A stretch of 64,000 nucleotides of DNA from Thereva unica (lineage: Eukaryota > Arthropoda > Insecta > Diptera > Therevidae), in NCBI GenBank assembly GCA_949987705.1, contig OX465283.1:77261720-77325719 (forward strand). The letters run 5' to 3'. Both the position numbers and the translations under genes were made by a program. A model generated the notes under the pieces. The model saw nothing but the letters and a program-made list of their open reading frames with translations. It was not told where the DNA came from and did not search any database. Shown here one piece after another: positions 53,855 through 64,000 of the stretch; positions within the stretch are counted from its first letter, which is position 1; every line of letters starts with the position of its first letter.

Positions 53855-54046
53855 ATCTTCGTATCTTCTTTGCAGTTCACTGAGAAGTCCTATATAGCGA
53901 GCTTTCAGATCCTGCAAGCATGAGTTGTATGCATTCCAAGACTCTGTGTTATTCGGTTCGCGACCTTCGTACAGCACTAGATAAGGTGCCAAGAAATCAG
54001 GCTCTTTCGATAACACTAGTTGTTTTCTCGTTTCGGCTTCTTCAAA
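53855..54046 (-). CDS. DRC7/lobo-like protein, penultimate coding exon
   Basis: 192 bp, 64 codons, phase 0 at both ends: acceptor tttcag just right of 54046, donor GTAGTC at 53854. It encodes FEEAETRKQLVLSKEPDFLA, then PYLVLYEGREPNNTESWNAY and CLQDLKARYIGLLSELQRRY. The 58-bp intron to the last exon (53797-53854) is a typical short fly intron with a T-rich end. Upstream exons must lie to the right of 54046, but I could not identify them up to about 57 kb. Transposon insertions there (55038-56187, 56190-56460) may have enlarged the next intron. Confidence 0.65.
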
Positions 54047-55037
54047 CTGAAATTAAATTTTCTCTTGTTATTAAAATGTAAATGAGGTGTAGTAACTTAA
54101 ACTGAATACGCCGCAAGGGATAGTAACTAACATGTACACAATTTAAAAATAAGTGAACTAACGAACGTTTAAATCTCAGATCTTTTAATATCAGCCATTT
54201 TTTAAATTATTCTCAATGGCAGTGTATTTAAAGTCGCTTGGTCCCTCTTTTGTAATAAAATATCTGGACCCCGGTGTGCCTCGCTGCACCCATAAGCCAA
54301 TAGTTGGTGTACGCCAAAACAAATGGGAATCTTAGAATCGCTTTTTCCGTAGGCAGCGACAGACTCAAATCCCACCACGAAAGTATGTATATTCGAAAAG
54401 AAAAGTGTTACTCCGTTCGTTTAAAAACCCAAATCACCCCCTCATTTATACCCCAATCGCAATTCCACGGTGTCATTGCCACTCTTGGTTCAGATACTTT
54501 AGTCCATGGAAATGGTACTTTAACATTGCAAAAATGCAGGACAAGATTTTTTTTGGGATATGTAGGGCAGGTCAGTGTAAGCTTAAGTTTGAGTTTTCGG
54601 GATTCAAGCGCCACCCATTTGGCCGCCATCTTGGAAAAGGTGTGAAAAGAGTTTTTCTACTATATCTCCGAAACGGTACATATTACAAAAAATTTGCAAG
54701 GACACTTTTTGTTTAGAATTAAATTATCTGCAATTTTGTGGTAAAATGAATAATTAAGAAGTTATAAGCCTTTTAAAGGCTATAACTTCTTTTCTTTCAA
54801 CTGTAACAAAAAAAAATAATAACAAGTTTTTTTAGAGGGTTTTATAACAAATAATTTTCATTCATACTTTTTTTAATTTCATTCACTACGAAAGGTTTTA
54901 CAGCGCCCCGAAGGGATAAAAGTGACAGATTTTCTGGATAATTTTTTTACCATTTTACCTTGTCCTCTCCCTAGAAAATTTAAACAACAAGTCGTAAGTA
55001 ATAGTAATGAATGAATGATTTTACGTTATATGAAATG
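54047..55037. other. AT-rich interval, probably intronic
   Basis: No exon recognised with confidence. It lies upstream of the DRC7-like penultimate exon and so is presumably intron. Open frames 54304-54716 overlap on three frames and look non-coding. Confidence 0.4.
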
Positions 55038-56187
55038 CCGATGTTGAGTAATGTAATAAAATTGTTTAGCACTTTATTGGGGGGTTTTATTGCTGTTATG
55101 TTATGTTTTACAAGGTACCATATGGTTTAAAATGAAATTGTTTAAATAATAACATGTATTAGTTATAGTTACTCCAATTTTTAAAATAATAAGTATTAGG
55201 GCTGCACAAAAAAGTGCTTTATTCAGTTATATTAAGTATCTAGCAAAATATGGACGTATTCAGTTTGTGAGAAAAGTTTGAATTATCTTATTCTAATTTC
55301 AAAATTGTTATATCAGTTTGATCTTGACCAAATTTTCATATTTATAACTGTGTAAATAGTTATTCAGTTGCGCATACTACCAAAACACAAAATATTACTA
55401 CTTTGACGGGATGACTACTATAATTTTCAAGTAGTTTGTTTGTAGTTTTAAAGTATACGTTGTGCTATTTCATTGTGAATAACTGTTTCATAAGTGACAA
55501 ATCTCTGAAAGTAAAAAGAGTGAAATCTTTAATTGCACGAGAAATTACGAAGGATATGCGCGGTTTCTCCGTACAGTTTTGTAGGTTATTTTACACTCTA
55601 TTTGTTATAAAAGCTATTCTGATAATCGTACGGATAACAGCGTTTGTTGTCATAGTACTAGCAACAGCGACAGCAGTGTCTTGTATACTTGAAGCTCCCT
55701 TGATTGATTTTAATTTCCTGACCAACTGTTTCATTTGCTCTTTGAACTTTCAGCCTTGACACCATTGCACTCTGCTATAATTATTCAGCAAATGTAAAAA
55801 TATCCAGTAATTGATCATGAACCGCTGCACAGCCCTTCAAAAAGACTAAGAATGGAGTAGATAGAAAAACAGTATCCAGGATTAGTCGTATTGGGAACAC
55901 CACTTTAAAAACGCACCGACAAACTGTATACCTCGCAGGGGGTGTGGAAATGAGTTATACAACTTGTCATAAAATGAATACGCCCGTATTTTGCTAGATA
56001 GCTATCACAACAGAATGAAGCACGTTTTTGTGCAGCCCTAACACAAATTATTTTAAAAAATTGGAGTAACTAATACATGTTATTATTCAAAGAATTTTAT
56101 TTTAAACCATATCGTACCTTGTAAAACAAAGAATAACAGCAATAAAAACCTGCGAAAAAATGCGAAACAATTTTATTACATTCGTAA
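55038..56187. repeat. Inverted-repeat element with ~225-bp arms
   Basis: The left arm (about 55038-55265) and right arm (about 55965-56187) are reverse complements with shared blocks aatgtaataaaattgttt, ttttattgctgttat, ttttacaaggtac, ataataacatgtattagtta, aggctgcacaaaaa-like gggctgcacaaaaa and tctagcaaaata. The spacer of about 700 bp has no clear gene. The right arm ends two bases before a mariner terminus at 56190. Class unknown; a fold-back or TIR element. Confidence 0.8.
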
Positions 56188-56189
56188 TG

Positions 56190-56462
56190 CGAGGTGTGAC
56201 AATTAAGTAATGAGACTGATTATATTGCCGTGATTGTGGTAACCCTGCGACCTTGAAATTCCTTTTCCCTTCTCTCGGCATCCTTCCCCTCTCCGTTGAT
56301 ATATTTGCCATCGCTCTAGCTTGTTTAGTCCGCCTGTTCTGTCGTGTTGAGTAAACGTGTGTTCGTGGTGCTCGTCACGAAAATGCAAAAACGGGCCGAA
56401 GATGAAGGTATTCTCCAACAAAAGAAGTACAGCATTGTTTATATTAGAGATTTATCGAAATA
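56190..56462 (+). mobile_element. Mariner 5' end fragment
   Basis: Begins with the TIR cgaggtgtgacaattaagta followed by atgagactg and about 170 bp of 5' untranslated region, then a short ATG frame (MQKRAEDEGILQQKK). The same 5' region, inverted, forms the right half of the fusion at 20600-20785. The transposase and right terminus are missing. The next DNA is unrelated AT-rich sequence. Confidence 0.75.
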
Positions 56463-58212
56463 AAAAATATATGATATATTGAAAGGGAGTGCTTTAGTTT
56501 CGCGAAAATGAGGATTCTTAGCTAATATTTCCCATTATTATAATTTTCCAAAGTTGATAAATAGCCCAAAATATAGATAATTCACGGCGTTATATAAAAT
56601 TCTAATTCATCCGACACGCGAAACTGGCTGGAAGCGAGTTATTCGTCGAGAAGTGTCGTAACCTTCGTTGTTGACTTTTCAGCCGTTATGTTGCGGACAT
56701 GAAACGACATAGAGTTTCGGTCAATAGCCCATTTGAAAGATATTTTAATACCCGTATTTCTGCTGCTTACTACATTGTCATATGAGCTACCGTTAATCAG
56801 ATATTAAAAAAAAATGGCGTTATCAGTTATTTCAGGCACGTTCAGTACGAACTTTGGCGTTGGATTACTCGCAAACTATACCAGCAAGAACGACGACTAA
56901 CGGCTTATTCTAAAGGTAATTACTAGCACTTTAAGTTTGGTAATCGGCATTAACCCACAAAAATTAATATCTTACGAGTTAATCGCAAAAAACTGCATTC
57001 AACCCCAACAACATGATCAAGGTTGAACTTTGAGCGGCCATAACTTTGAGCCAAATCAACTTACAGACCTCGTCGATTGCTCATTTTGTACATAATTTTA
57101 TTCTCCAACACCTTGCCAGTGATCATTTTCAGCATGGCAACTGGTTACTTAGTATAAACGACCTCTACCTCTTTTTCAAGATGACGGCTTTTCCCAACAC
57201 ACTGCGACCCCACAAACTTGGTCTTAATATTGTCAGATGTACCCAAACAAATTCCAACAAAAAAATTTCGTACATCATGAAATGCAATTTCATGCCCTTT
57301 ACGACTAATTGCACTGGACTATTATAGAGCATACCTTTACCGCTTTAAGTTGAGCGATTCATCATTCTGGCCGGTCGATATAGAGAACGCCGAGTATATT
57401 TTTTTTAAATGGCAAAGGTTTGCGGAGCACCGGACACCGGAAACAGCCGCTGAGATTCAGCTTGCAGTGGAGAACCAGATAATAAGTTCGGGGGATGTGC
57501 GAAGAATGGTGGAAGTGGCGCTGAAGGCCATCCACAAGAAGATTAAGCTATGTGATATCCAAAGAAACGTAAAAAGGCAAAAAATTGCAAGGAGAAATAC
57601 TCGTAGATAGCTGAATGCTAGACTGCTGTGATGAAGACCTTCGAGGGATTCGTTTTTAAGGATAACATTGATGAAGCCAGGCTGAAGTAATGCCCTTACC
57701 ACTCATACTGATACTTGAACGTCATGAGTGTAGTCAGTAAGAACCTCAGACACTAATATCTGGGTCTGGACCTACAGCGGTATCTTCTGTCTTAGGTATG
57801 GGACCTTCGACAGACGGTCGTACACATTCCCTGTTGCTAAAAGATGAAAGATTCTCAACACTCGCTCGTAAAAAAAAGACATAATGTATGTATGTACATA
57901 TGTAGTAGCTATTTTATTGACAGCAACGATCGTCAAAGGATATCTGGATTATCAGAATTTGGGATAGCAAACTTTTTCGTAAGGCTACTTTTTTCTCACC
58001 TCTGCAAATTCCATAGTTGCTCTAATTAGTCATTCGTATTATTAGAATTTGTTCAAAAAAAGTTGAATTGTTTTTTTTAAAATACTTAATTTTTTAATAT
58101 GGTTTTTTCGTCTTACTTTTTAATTTTAATTTGTTTGTTTGTACATTTGTTTTGTAATTGTTTCTACGCTAACTTAGATTGATTTTCTTTGTCGAGTGTC
58201 TGTATATTCTAA
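56463..58212. other. Interval with one unrecognised 86-residue ORF
   Basis: No gene assigned. The frame at 57350-57610 (plus) has a protein-like, charged C-terminus (IENAEYIFFKWQRFAEHRTP, VEVALKAIHKKIKLCDIQRN) but no family I recognise. A gag or host exon fragment is possible. A TGTATGTA microsatellite lies at about 57885-57905. Confidence 0.35.
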
Positions 58213-58618
58213 AGCCTGAACTGCATTGAAAAGCAGTGCAGTGCAGCACTGTGCAGTATGTTGCAGTGGCTCATTAGCGAACGTGTGGTAAAACACAATG
58301 CAGTATTTTGACAGTGACCTTTCATATGTAGTCTTTGCAATATTTTTTGTAGTCCCTATGAAAGTAAGAAAGTCCTTATTACTCACTAATTCTATCAGTT
58401 TTTCGTCATCCAGTTTGACCACAATGGCAATGACAACTTCATATCAAGTTTTTTAGAAATTGGCATGCAGTTTTTTAGAAATTAGCCTAAGACAAGGCAG
58501 TGCAGTGTGGTGTAGTGCAAGGCAATGAAATTAATGTGAGTTGCCACATTCAGTTTCAAGAAGTCTAAATTTCATTGCGAAGTGTTGCACTGCACAGCTT
58601 TTCAATGTCGTTCAGGCT
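58213..58618. mobile_element. 406-bp MITE with TAA duplication and GCAGTGCA-rich ends
   Basis: The left end agcctgaactgcattgaaaa and the reverse complement of the right end agcctgaacgacattgaaaa match 18 of 20, continuing gc(a/t)gtgcagtgca. taa flanks both sides (58210-58212, 58619-58621). Subterminal gcagtgcagtgcagcac repeats are typical of MITE transposase-binding arrays. Probably PIF/Harbinger group by the 3-bp duplication. Confidence 0.88.
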
Positions 58619-58621
58619 TAA

Positions 58622-60582
58622 GGCTACTTCGATTTCTTGAATACTTTCTAAATTACAGTAGATTTAATCTTGAGCAGTATTAATTCAGGTCCACTAGTAA
58701 TGCTTATAACTTTTCTCTGTTTATCGAGACATATGATCTTCTTAAAGTCGGTATATATTTGTCTAGCAATGTAGGTACAAACTAACTTATATAATATCCT
58801 TCCAAGGGTTACTGACTCCTTCTCATGCCTGACTCACCAATCCTATCCTTTTTCTATCCTTCGAGCTAAGCTTATTACTACATAGACATTAAAGTTCAGT
58901 CAGAAGGGGCAGTACATTTGTTCCCTACATGATGCTAAATTGTACTGAGGCCTCAATTTTTTTAAGGTCCCGGTTCAAATATAATGTCCTACTGGTAAGC
59001 GTGCATAAAGGTAAATGAGGCTGGAATTTTTGCCTTAGTACATTGGTGAAGATATTTTTGAACCAAACTGCGATGATAAATAGGATTTTATTGTTATTAT
59101 AATCAAGCTTATTATCTTTATGTATATTTGAAGTGTTATCTCTTATGCATCTATTCCTTTAAGATCTGTAATATTAGTTAATGCAAAGATGTAGCATGTA
59201 ACTGATGCTATGTTGTTCTTCAATTTACTGATTGCATCTCCTATTTTTTCAAAAGAAGGAGCTCCTAATGTATCATTATCCATGCATAAGTTTATAACTA
59301 TCATTTAAAAATATTCCTTCCATCTGCTATTTTTTTTTCTATCAAATTCCTACCGTTTTTCTTTTTATATAGGTCCATTGGCGTAACAGATTGTGCTGAA
59401 GGTAATCCAAACCCAAAAACCTCATACAACACAGATACTTAATATACTTTGAAAAATTAATGCTTAAAAATTATATATTTAAAAATTTATATTTCTTTCC
59501 ATTTTCAACCTAGAAGCACTGAATTTATCTTAATAAAACATAAATACAAGAGTCACACAAAATGTTCCTCAATTCATTTTATCCCGCTCGGCAATCAAAA
59601 TTCGTTTTACTAATCTCTTTTCTCGTATTTATATAAATTGCTTATAAAATAAAAAAAATAATAAAAGCAACTATTTTGACACCAATAAAGCCCTACCAGT
59701 CAAACATATCTAGCCTTTGGAGAGTATAAAATTATGCTGTAAAAGTTCTGTTCTTGGCAGCCCTTAAGACGCTTTAGGGAGTAGCCCCCGCTATGATGTC
59801 AAATGTGGGGTTGTTACTTGTTTTTTATGTTATAAACTAAGTGTAAGATGTTCCATTTTATGCTGATAGTCTCGAAGGTTTCTTAGCCATTCGTACTCCT
59901 GAAAAATTAGGTTTTAGATCGCGATGGAAAATGGGATATGGATTCATATATGAAACTAGAAGAATTTGGTTTTTCTCTTTCTAGATAAAGCTATCAGAAC
60001 AGAAAACAGAACAACAAAATAAGGAGAAACAACATCTTTTATAAGGGTATGATATTCTAAAATTTAAGTTGTGGAAGCCGATAATATTAAAAAACGATGC
60101 TATTGATACTTATATGAAAGATTGAAGGTAAATAATACATAAAAACGTGAGCAGTTCAGATATGCAAAGTATGAAGCGATATCTCATTTATCCAGAATTT
60201 ATTAGCTCATGACAAACATAATTAAATCAATAATAGAACCGTATGCAGAAGATTCAATTGGTGAATACTAAGGTGGATTTGGCATGCAGCTAGGAAAACT
60301 TAAGAAGGACCTATACTTTCAAACAAAACTTTATCCTATATGACAGCCTTGATGAGCTAGGTACACCCATTTGACGCCTTGGCCAGAAAGGGACCTGGCT
60401 ATATTTTCATCGGTCGGTGTGCGAGAACAAGCTTTTATTGAACCCAATACGATCGGACTCTGGTGAAATTCAACGAACACTAGAAGATTTTTTCATGCCC
60501 TAAAATACCATCTATAGATGATCGGTAAACAATAGGCTATGCCTCGAAATGAAAGAATCTGCCATTCATGTTCTCTTTCATG
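58622..60582. other. AT-rich interval without a supported gene
   Basis: No coding exon, transposon terminus or RNA gene recognised over about 2 kb. The GC-richer patch 60240-60530 gave no recognisable protein in any frame. Confidence 0.45.
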
Positions 60583-61010
60583 TTTTTTTATGTGGAAGAC
60601 TAGAGGTTCAGGGAAAAGCCTTTATACTGTCGACAATATATTTTCTTCGTATAGAGTGCAATGTCGAACAGCAGCTCTAGTCGGGAAGAAAGTAACTGCC
60701 ACAACCTAGCCGTGATATTTTAATTCCACCTACTTCCAACCATTAGTATAGGGACTCTGACATAAACAACTTGCTGGAGTGTTATACCTCCTGAAACGAG
60801 TTGAATCCCATCAACCAACCGATGACATGAGCTTTCGGAGCGGTGAAGGGCTAAGGAAGGCTATGACAGGAGCAACCAAGAATGTAAAAATGCACATGTA
60901 TCCAAGTAGATAGGAAAGTGGAAAAGGCGAAGACTTTGGGGCTGCCGGAATTCAAACCCGGGACCTTTGAGATGATAGTCAGACGCCTACCGTCTACGGC
61001 TACCAAGGCC
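60583..61010 (-). mobile_element. tRNA-headed SINE-like element, copy 2
   Basis: Same layout and strand as 25155-25614: T-run tail at 60583-60589, then tgtggaagactag like the LINE 3' end tgtggcagtgctaag, gtgcaatgtcgaacagcagc, the LINE-leader-like body (gtgttatacctcctgaaacg, ccgatgacatgagctt) and a tRNA-like head at about 60945-61010. The B box ggtttgaattcc is closer to consensus than in copy 1. Rough identity to copy 1 is about 80%, so the family has been active over some time. Confidence 0.75.
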
Positions 61011-61439
61011 CAGATATATAGAGGAGATATAATATATAGAGGAGTTAACGAGTATGCTCCAAGTAAGATCCTTTAGAGGTGCGAGTAGTGAATCAATCGG
61101 ACCACTTCGATCGAGTTTGATCGTCTCCAATAACAGACTGTGTTGGAGAGACATTAGGCAGCCCCAGCAGAAAGGATAGGTGAAAATGGCTAAAATTGAA
61201 GATGATACGAGTCCGTAGGATACAAAAGCAAAACCAAAACCAACGAATGGTAGGACGGCGACTGTAATAAATCCACTAGGCCTGATAGAATATCCCAACA
61301 GCAATTACTTCTATTTTATCCAAACAATAATCGATAAAAGAAACGTCTACACGACTGACAGTACGTAAATAGGAAAGATCAACCGGTTGACTTCTTGCGT
61401 GTATAACAAACTACCTCAACCAAAGTATCCATCGATTTG

Positions 61440-61735
61440 GTGAGTCTCCAAGGCTTTTTAGTGAGTATGGTCTCAAGTCGTTTACCTCATGGTGTCTGGT
61501 AGTAAGCTTAGCTCGAAGATATAAAAAAGATAATATATGTTAACGGTAGTCTTAAGGATACATAAAAAGAAGCTGCCCCAGCTATGAACTCTTAGCTGTT
61601 GTAAGAGTTCATTTGTATAGCAGCCGACTGGACTGAGCCACAACAGTCAGGGTTAGCAGGAGATAGCCTCGTCGGAGTGTTATGCCTATTGAAACAAGAG
61701 AATCCCGCTAACTAGCCGGCAAAAGCTGTGACGCT
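61440..61735 (-). mobile_element. Internally deleted jockey-type LINE derivative, no tRNA head seen
   Basis: The left part matches the LINE copy A 3' UTR (tagtaagcttag; gaactcttagctgttgtaag against gaactcttggatgttgtagg at 10478). The right part matches the 5' leader (cctcgtcggagtgttatgcc against cctcgtcaaagtgttatgcc at 13391). Everything between, about 2.85 kb with the whole ORF, is missing. The deletion point differs from that of the SINE-like copies. No poly-A run remains. Confidence 0.6.
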
Positions 61736-61849
61736 GGAACTACCAGACTGCCGAGTGCTACCGTCCGCTAGGTGACGACCCAACCTAAGCGGAACAATTG
61801 TACCATGTTATTAACAAGTTAAGCCGGCGGGATGCCTTATTAGGGCTAC

Positions 61850-62510
61850 CATGAAATCATTCATTTATCAATTACTATAACCGATTTGCTTCACTCTCTT
61901 TTGCTCGGTATCGAGAATATCTCAGCACCAGGAGGGATAAAGTATTTTTTGATCGCAGAAACTTCTTTAAAGTCAATTCTAAGAACAAAGTTGATAACTA
62001 CCCTAACCCTATGCAGCACACTAACTGGTCTAGTCGTGAGTCGTCCGCGATTTGCAATATGTTTTCATCATTCTTTCACACCTTCTGCCTATTGACAATA
62101 ATTTTCGCCACCGTATTCCTAATCGAGATGTTCATAGTATACCTCTTTCAGTTTCCAGTGCCGATATCATGAAACATATTGATGAACTCCCATACGATTT
62201 CACTTCGGAACCCGACAGTATTCTTCCTGCTGTCCTTAAGTCCGGTCTCCTCTGAAAACCCCTTTTCAAAAATCCCTGATTATAAGGATCTGTCCAACCA
62301 TTTGGATGAATTCATTCATATTTCCTATTCACAAAAGTGGTAGCAAGAAAATATCGAATTATAGACCAGTCGCGAAGTTATCTGTCAAAACGAAACTTTT
62401 TGAATCAATCATTTATTCTCCAATCGTGCTTATTTGCAAGAAGCTTGTCTCAACGATTCAAAATGGTTTTCTGCCATCTTATTTCACTACCCTCAACAAA
62501 CTAATGGGGC
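61850..62510 (+). pseudogene. LINE L2a fragment on the plus strand
   Basis: Homologous to the linker and RT start of the copy at 28000-28450 but on the other strand: FFIDRRNFFKVNSKNKVDNY-like nucleotides (61945-62000), SSFFHTFCL, IPNRDVHSIPLSVSSADIMK, DELPYDFTSEPD (for FDFTSGPD), FIFPIHKSGSKKISNYRPVA, then FESIIYSPIVLICKKLVSTI. Broken in three frames and cut at both ends. Confidence 0.75.
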
Positions 62511-64000
62511 CCATCCACAGGCCAACTAGTTGCCCAAACTGAGTTGGGTAAAGAGTTGGTGTTTTTCCACAAACGCTTCAACTGAGTCTTCAAAAGTGAT
62601 TCTTCTTTCTAGATCCATTCTGATTGGATTAATGTTGTTAAGAATTACAAACAATTATTTCATCCTTTTTTGTGCATTTTGTGCGGCTTTTTTCTGAAGT
62701 CGGTTTTTAAATTTTTTTTTTATTTCGTACTTTTTAGTCCATTCATTTTTTTCGGGGGCAATTTAAAAAAAATATTAAGGTAGGCCTACACGGCACAAAT
62801 AAATCGTTGCGTGTGAACTCAACTGTTCGGCTTGCACAATCTAAAAGGTTTGGATTGTACCAAATATGTCTCGGTGATGTTAGACCACTTGCTCCTCCGA
62901 CCTTATCACAATCAATGTAACATAATATAAGGCGTAGATAAGTATAAATATAATGCGCAATAACTAATGGAGGTAATTTTCACTCGTCATTTGCACTCAG
63001 TTTATTTACACAATTCGACTTGCGCTAGACAATTTAAAAAACTAAATCGATGCGTATGAACCTACCTTTACGCTAAGTATGACACGCTGCCGTAGTATCG
63101 TTTAACCGACGATGCAGCGTACTATCTGCTACGATGCAAGGTGTTTACCAAAGAAAAAAATGTATCTTTTTTAATATCTACAAGATATGTAGGTTCAAAA
63201 TATGACCAAAATGCTAAAATATTGCAATTTTTCTGGAAAAACGAAGAATATTAGGATTTAGATCACACTTTTTAATTCCATATCTTGTAAACGGAGTCAC
63301 TCAAGTTCCGGTAAATATCATATAAAATAATACACATTTATCTAAAAGATGAACCTAATTACATTGCTCTACGATAAATTCGTCCAGGAGTTATTCAACT
63401 TTAAGTAGATCTCTAGAACAATTTTTCTCTTCAAAACCATCCTGGAAACACCCCTGAAAATATTAGCCACGTAGTGCAACAGAGGATTTATTGAATGTCT
63501 GATGACCTATACAAGTTGCGAATTAGGGGATGAGTATTTTCAATCATTAAAACGGCGATATCTCATGAACGGCGATTCGTATGGGAAAATGTATAATCAT
63601 TTTTTGTAGATAATCGCATGATCTACAAACTTAGTAAACAATATTTTAGGATAGGACTTTCCGTTTAAGAGAGTTTCGTGAGTTAACATTTAGTCTGACT
63701 CTGTCGACTGAACTACAATGAAATAACAAAAATAGCGTTTTGTTAAATGAATATTTACAGCGTTCTGGCGGCACTTTGGTGGGGGGGAAATGTTCTGGCA
63801 ATAATTTTTATAAATAGAGAATACCATCAAAAATAATCTCCTGAAAATTCATGACTAATGCTATAACAAAATTGAACTTTATTTCCTACCCCCTTTGTAA
63901 TTTTAGGGCATGAACCTTTGTTTTGGCTTTCTAAATGATGTGTCAAAAGTCTCATATAATCTCGTGTCCGCCAATTTTCAGCTTATTACCTCTCATTCCG
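62511..64000. other. AT-rich end of the window, possible short MITE
   Basis: No gene. 62777-63070 may be a MITE: aaggtaggcctacacg on the left against aaggtaggttcatacg in the reverse complement of the right end. Only about 16 bp match, so I give this low weight. The rest is AT-rich with no recognised feature. Confidence 0.35.

Noticed and set aside
54304..54716. Possible exon upstream of the DRC7-like exons
   Set aside because: Three overlapping frames on both strands, no match to the expected protein and no good donor site on the minus strand.

Overview
The window looks like gene-poor, repeat-dense DNA from an insect, probably a fly. The reasons are the mix of jockey/CR1-type LINEs, RTE-like and R1-like LINE remnants, mariner and Tc1 elements, a PIF/Harbinger remnant, a gypsy-type LTR with the primer-binding site typical of fly errantiviruses, and AT-rich intergenic DNA with TA and TGTA microsatellites. 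No bacterial, plasmid or CRISPR features are present. Only one host gene is supported with reasonable confidence: the last two coding exons of a coiled-coil protein on the minus strand near 53.6-54.0 kb, resembling the C-terminus of the axonemal protein DRC7/lobo.

Layout. 1.6-7.6 kb: a terminal-inverted-repeat (TIR) MITE, a jockey-type LINE split by a second LINE on the opposite strand, a decayed DDE transposase, a roughly 1.06 kb fold-back repeat and an RTE-like tail. 7.9-13.5 kb: a Harbinger remnant, a hairpin MITE, an RTE-like RT remnant and the best preserved jockey-type LINE (copy A). 14-20 kb: two MITEs, then a hAT-like shell (15.67-19.32 kb) that contains a CR1-like LINE, two MITE pieces and an RTE-like LINE with an 11-bp target-site duplication (TSD). 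19.6-24 kb: LTR plus primer site, a mariner with an inverted 5' end, a gag fragment, and RTE-like and R1-like remnants. 25-31.7 kb: a tRNA-headed SINE, a DNA transposon with tandem-repeat inverted termini hosting a LINE, and a nearly intact Tc1 with an intron. 33.6-36.8 kb: LINE remnants. 37744-37943: assembly gap. 38.7-47 kb: satellite-like repeats, jockey copy C with a 768-bp MITE inside, and a decayed LINE with two insertions. 47.7-51.5 kb: an LTR retrotransposon whose body is replaced by a Tc1 transposase fused in frame to integrase. 51.7-64 kb: a young truncated LINE, the host exons, an inverted-repeat element, a mariner end, a TAA-flanked MITE, a second SINE and further fragments.

The two most unusual objects are the 475-residue Tc1-transposase/integrase open reading frame between nearly identical LTRs (49622-51049), and a short non-autonomous family (25155-25614, 60583-61010, and a related copy near 61440-61735) built from the 3' end and 5' leader of the jockey-type LINE, with a tRNA-like head in two copies. 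All family calls are from reading motifs. No database search was possible.
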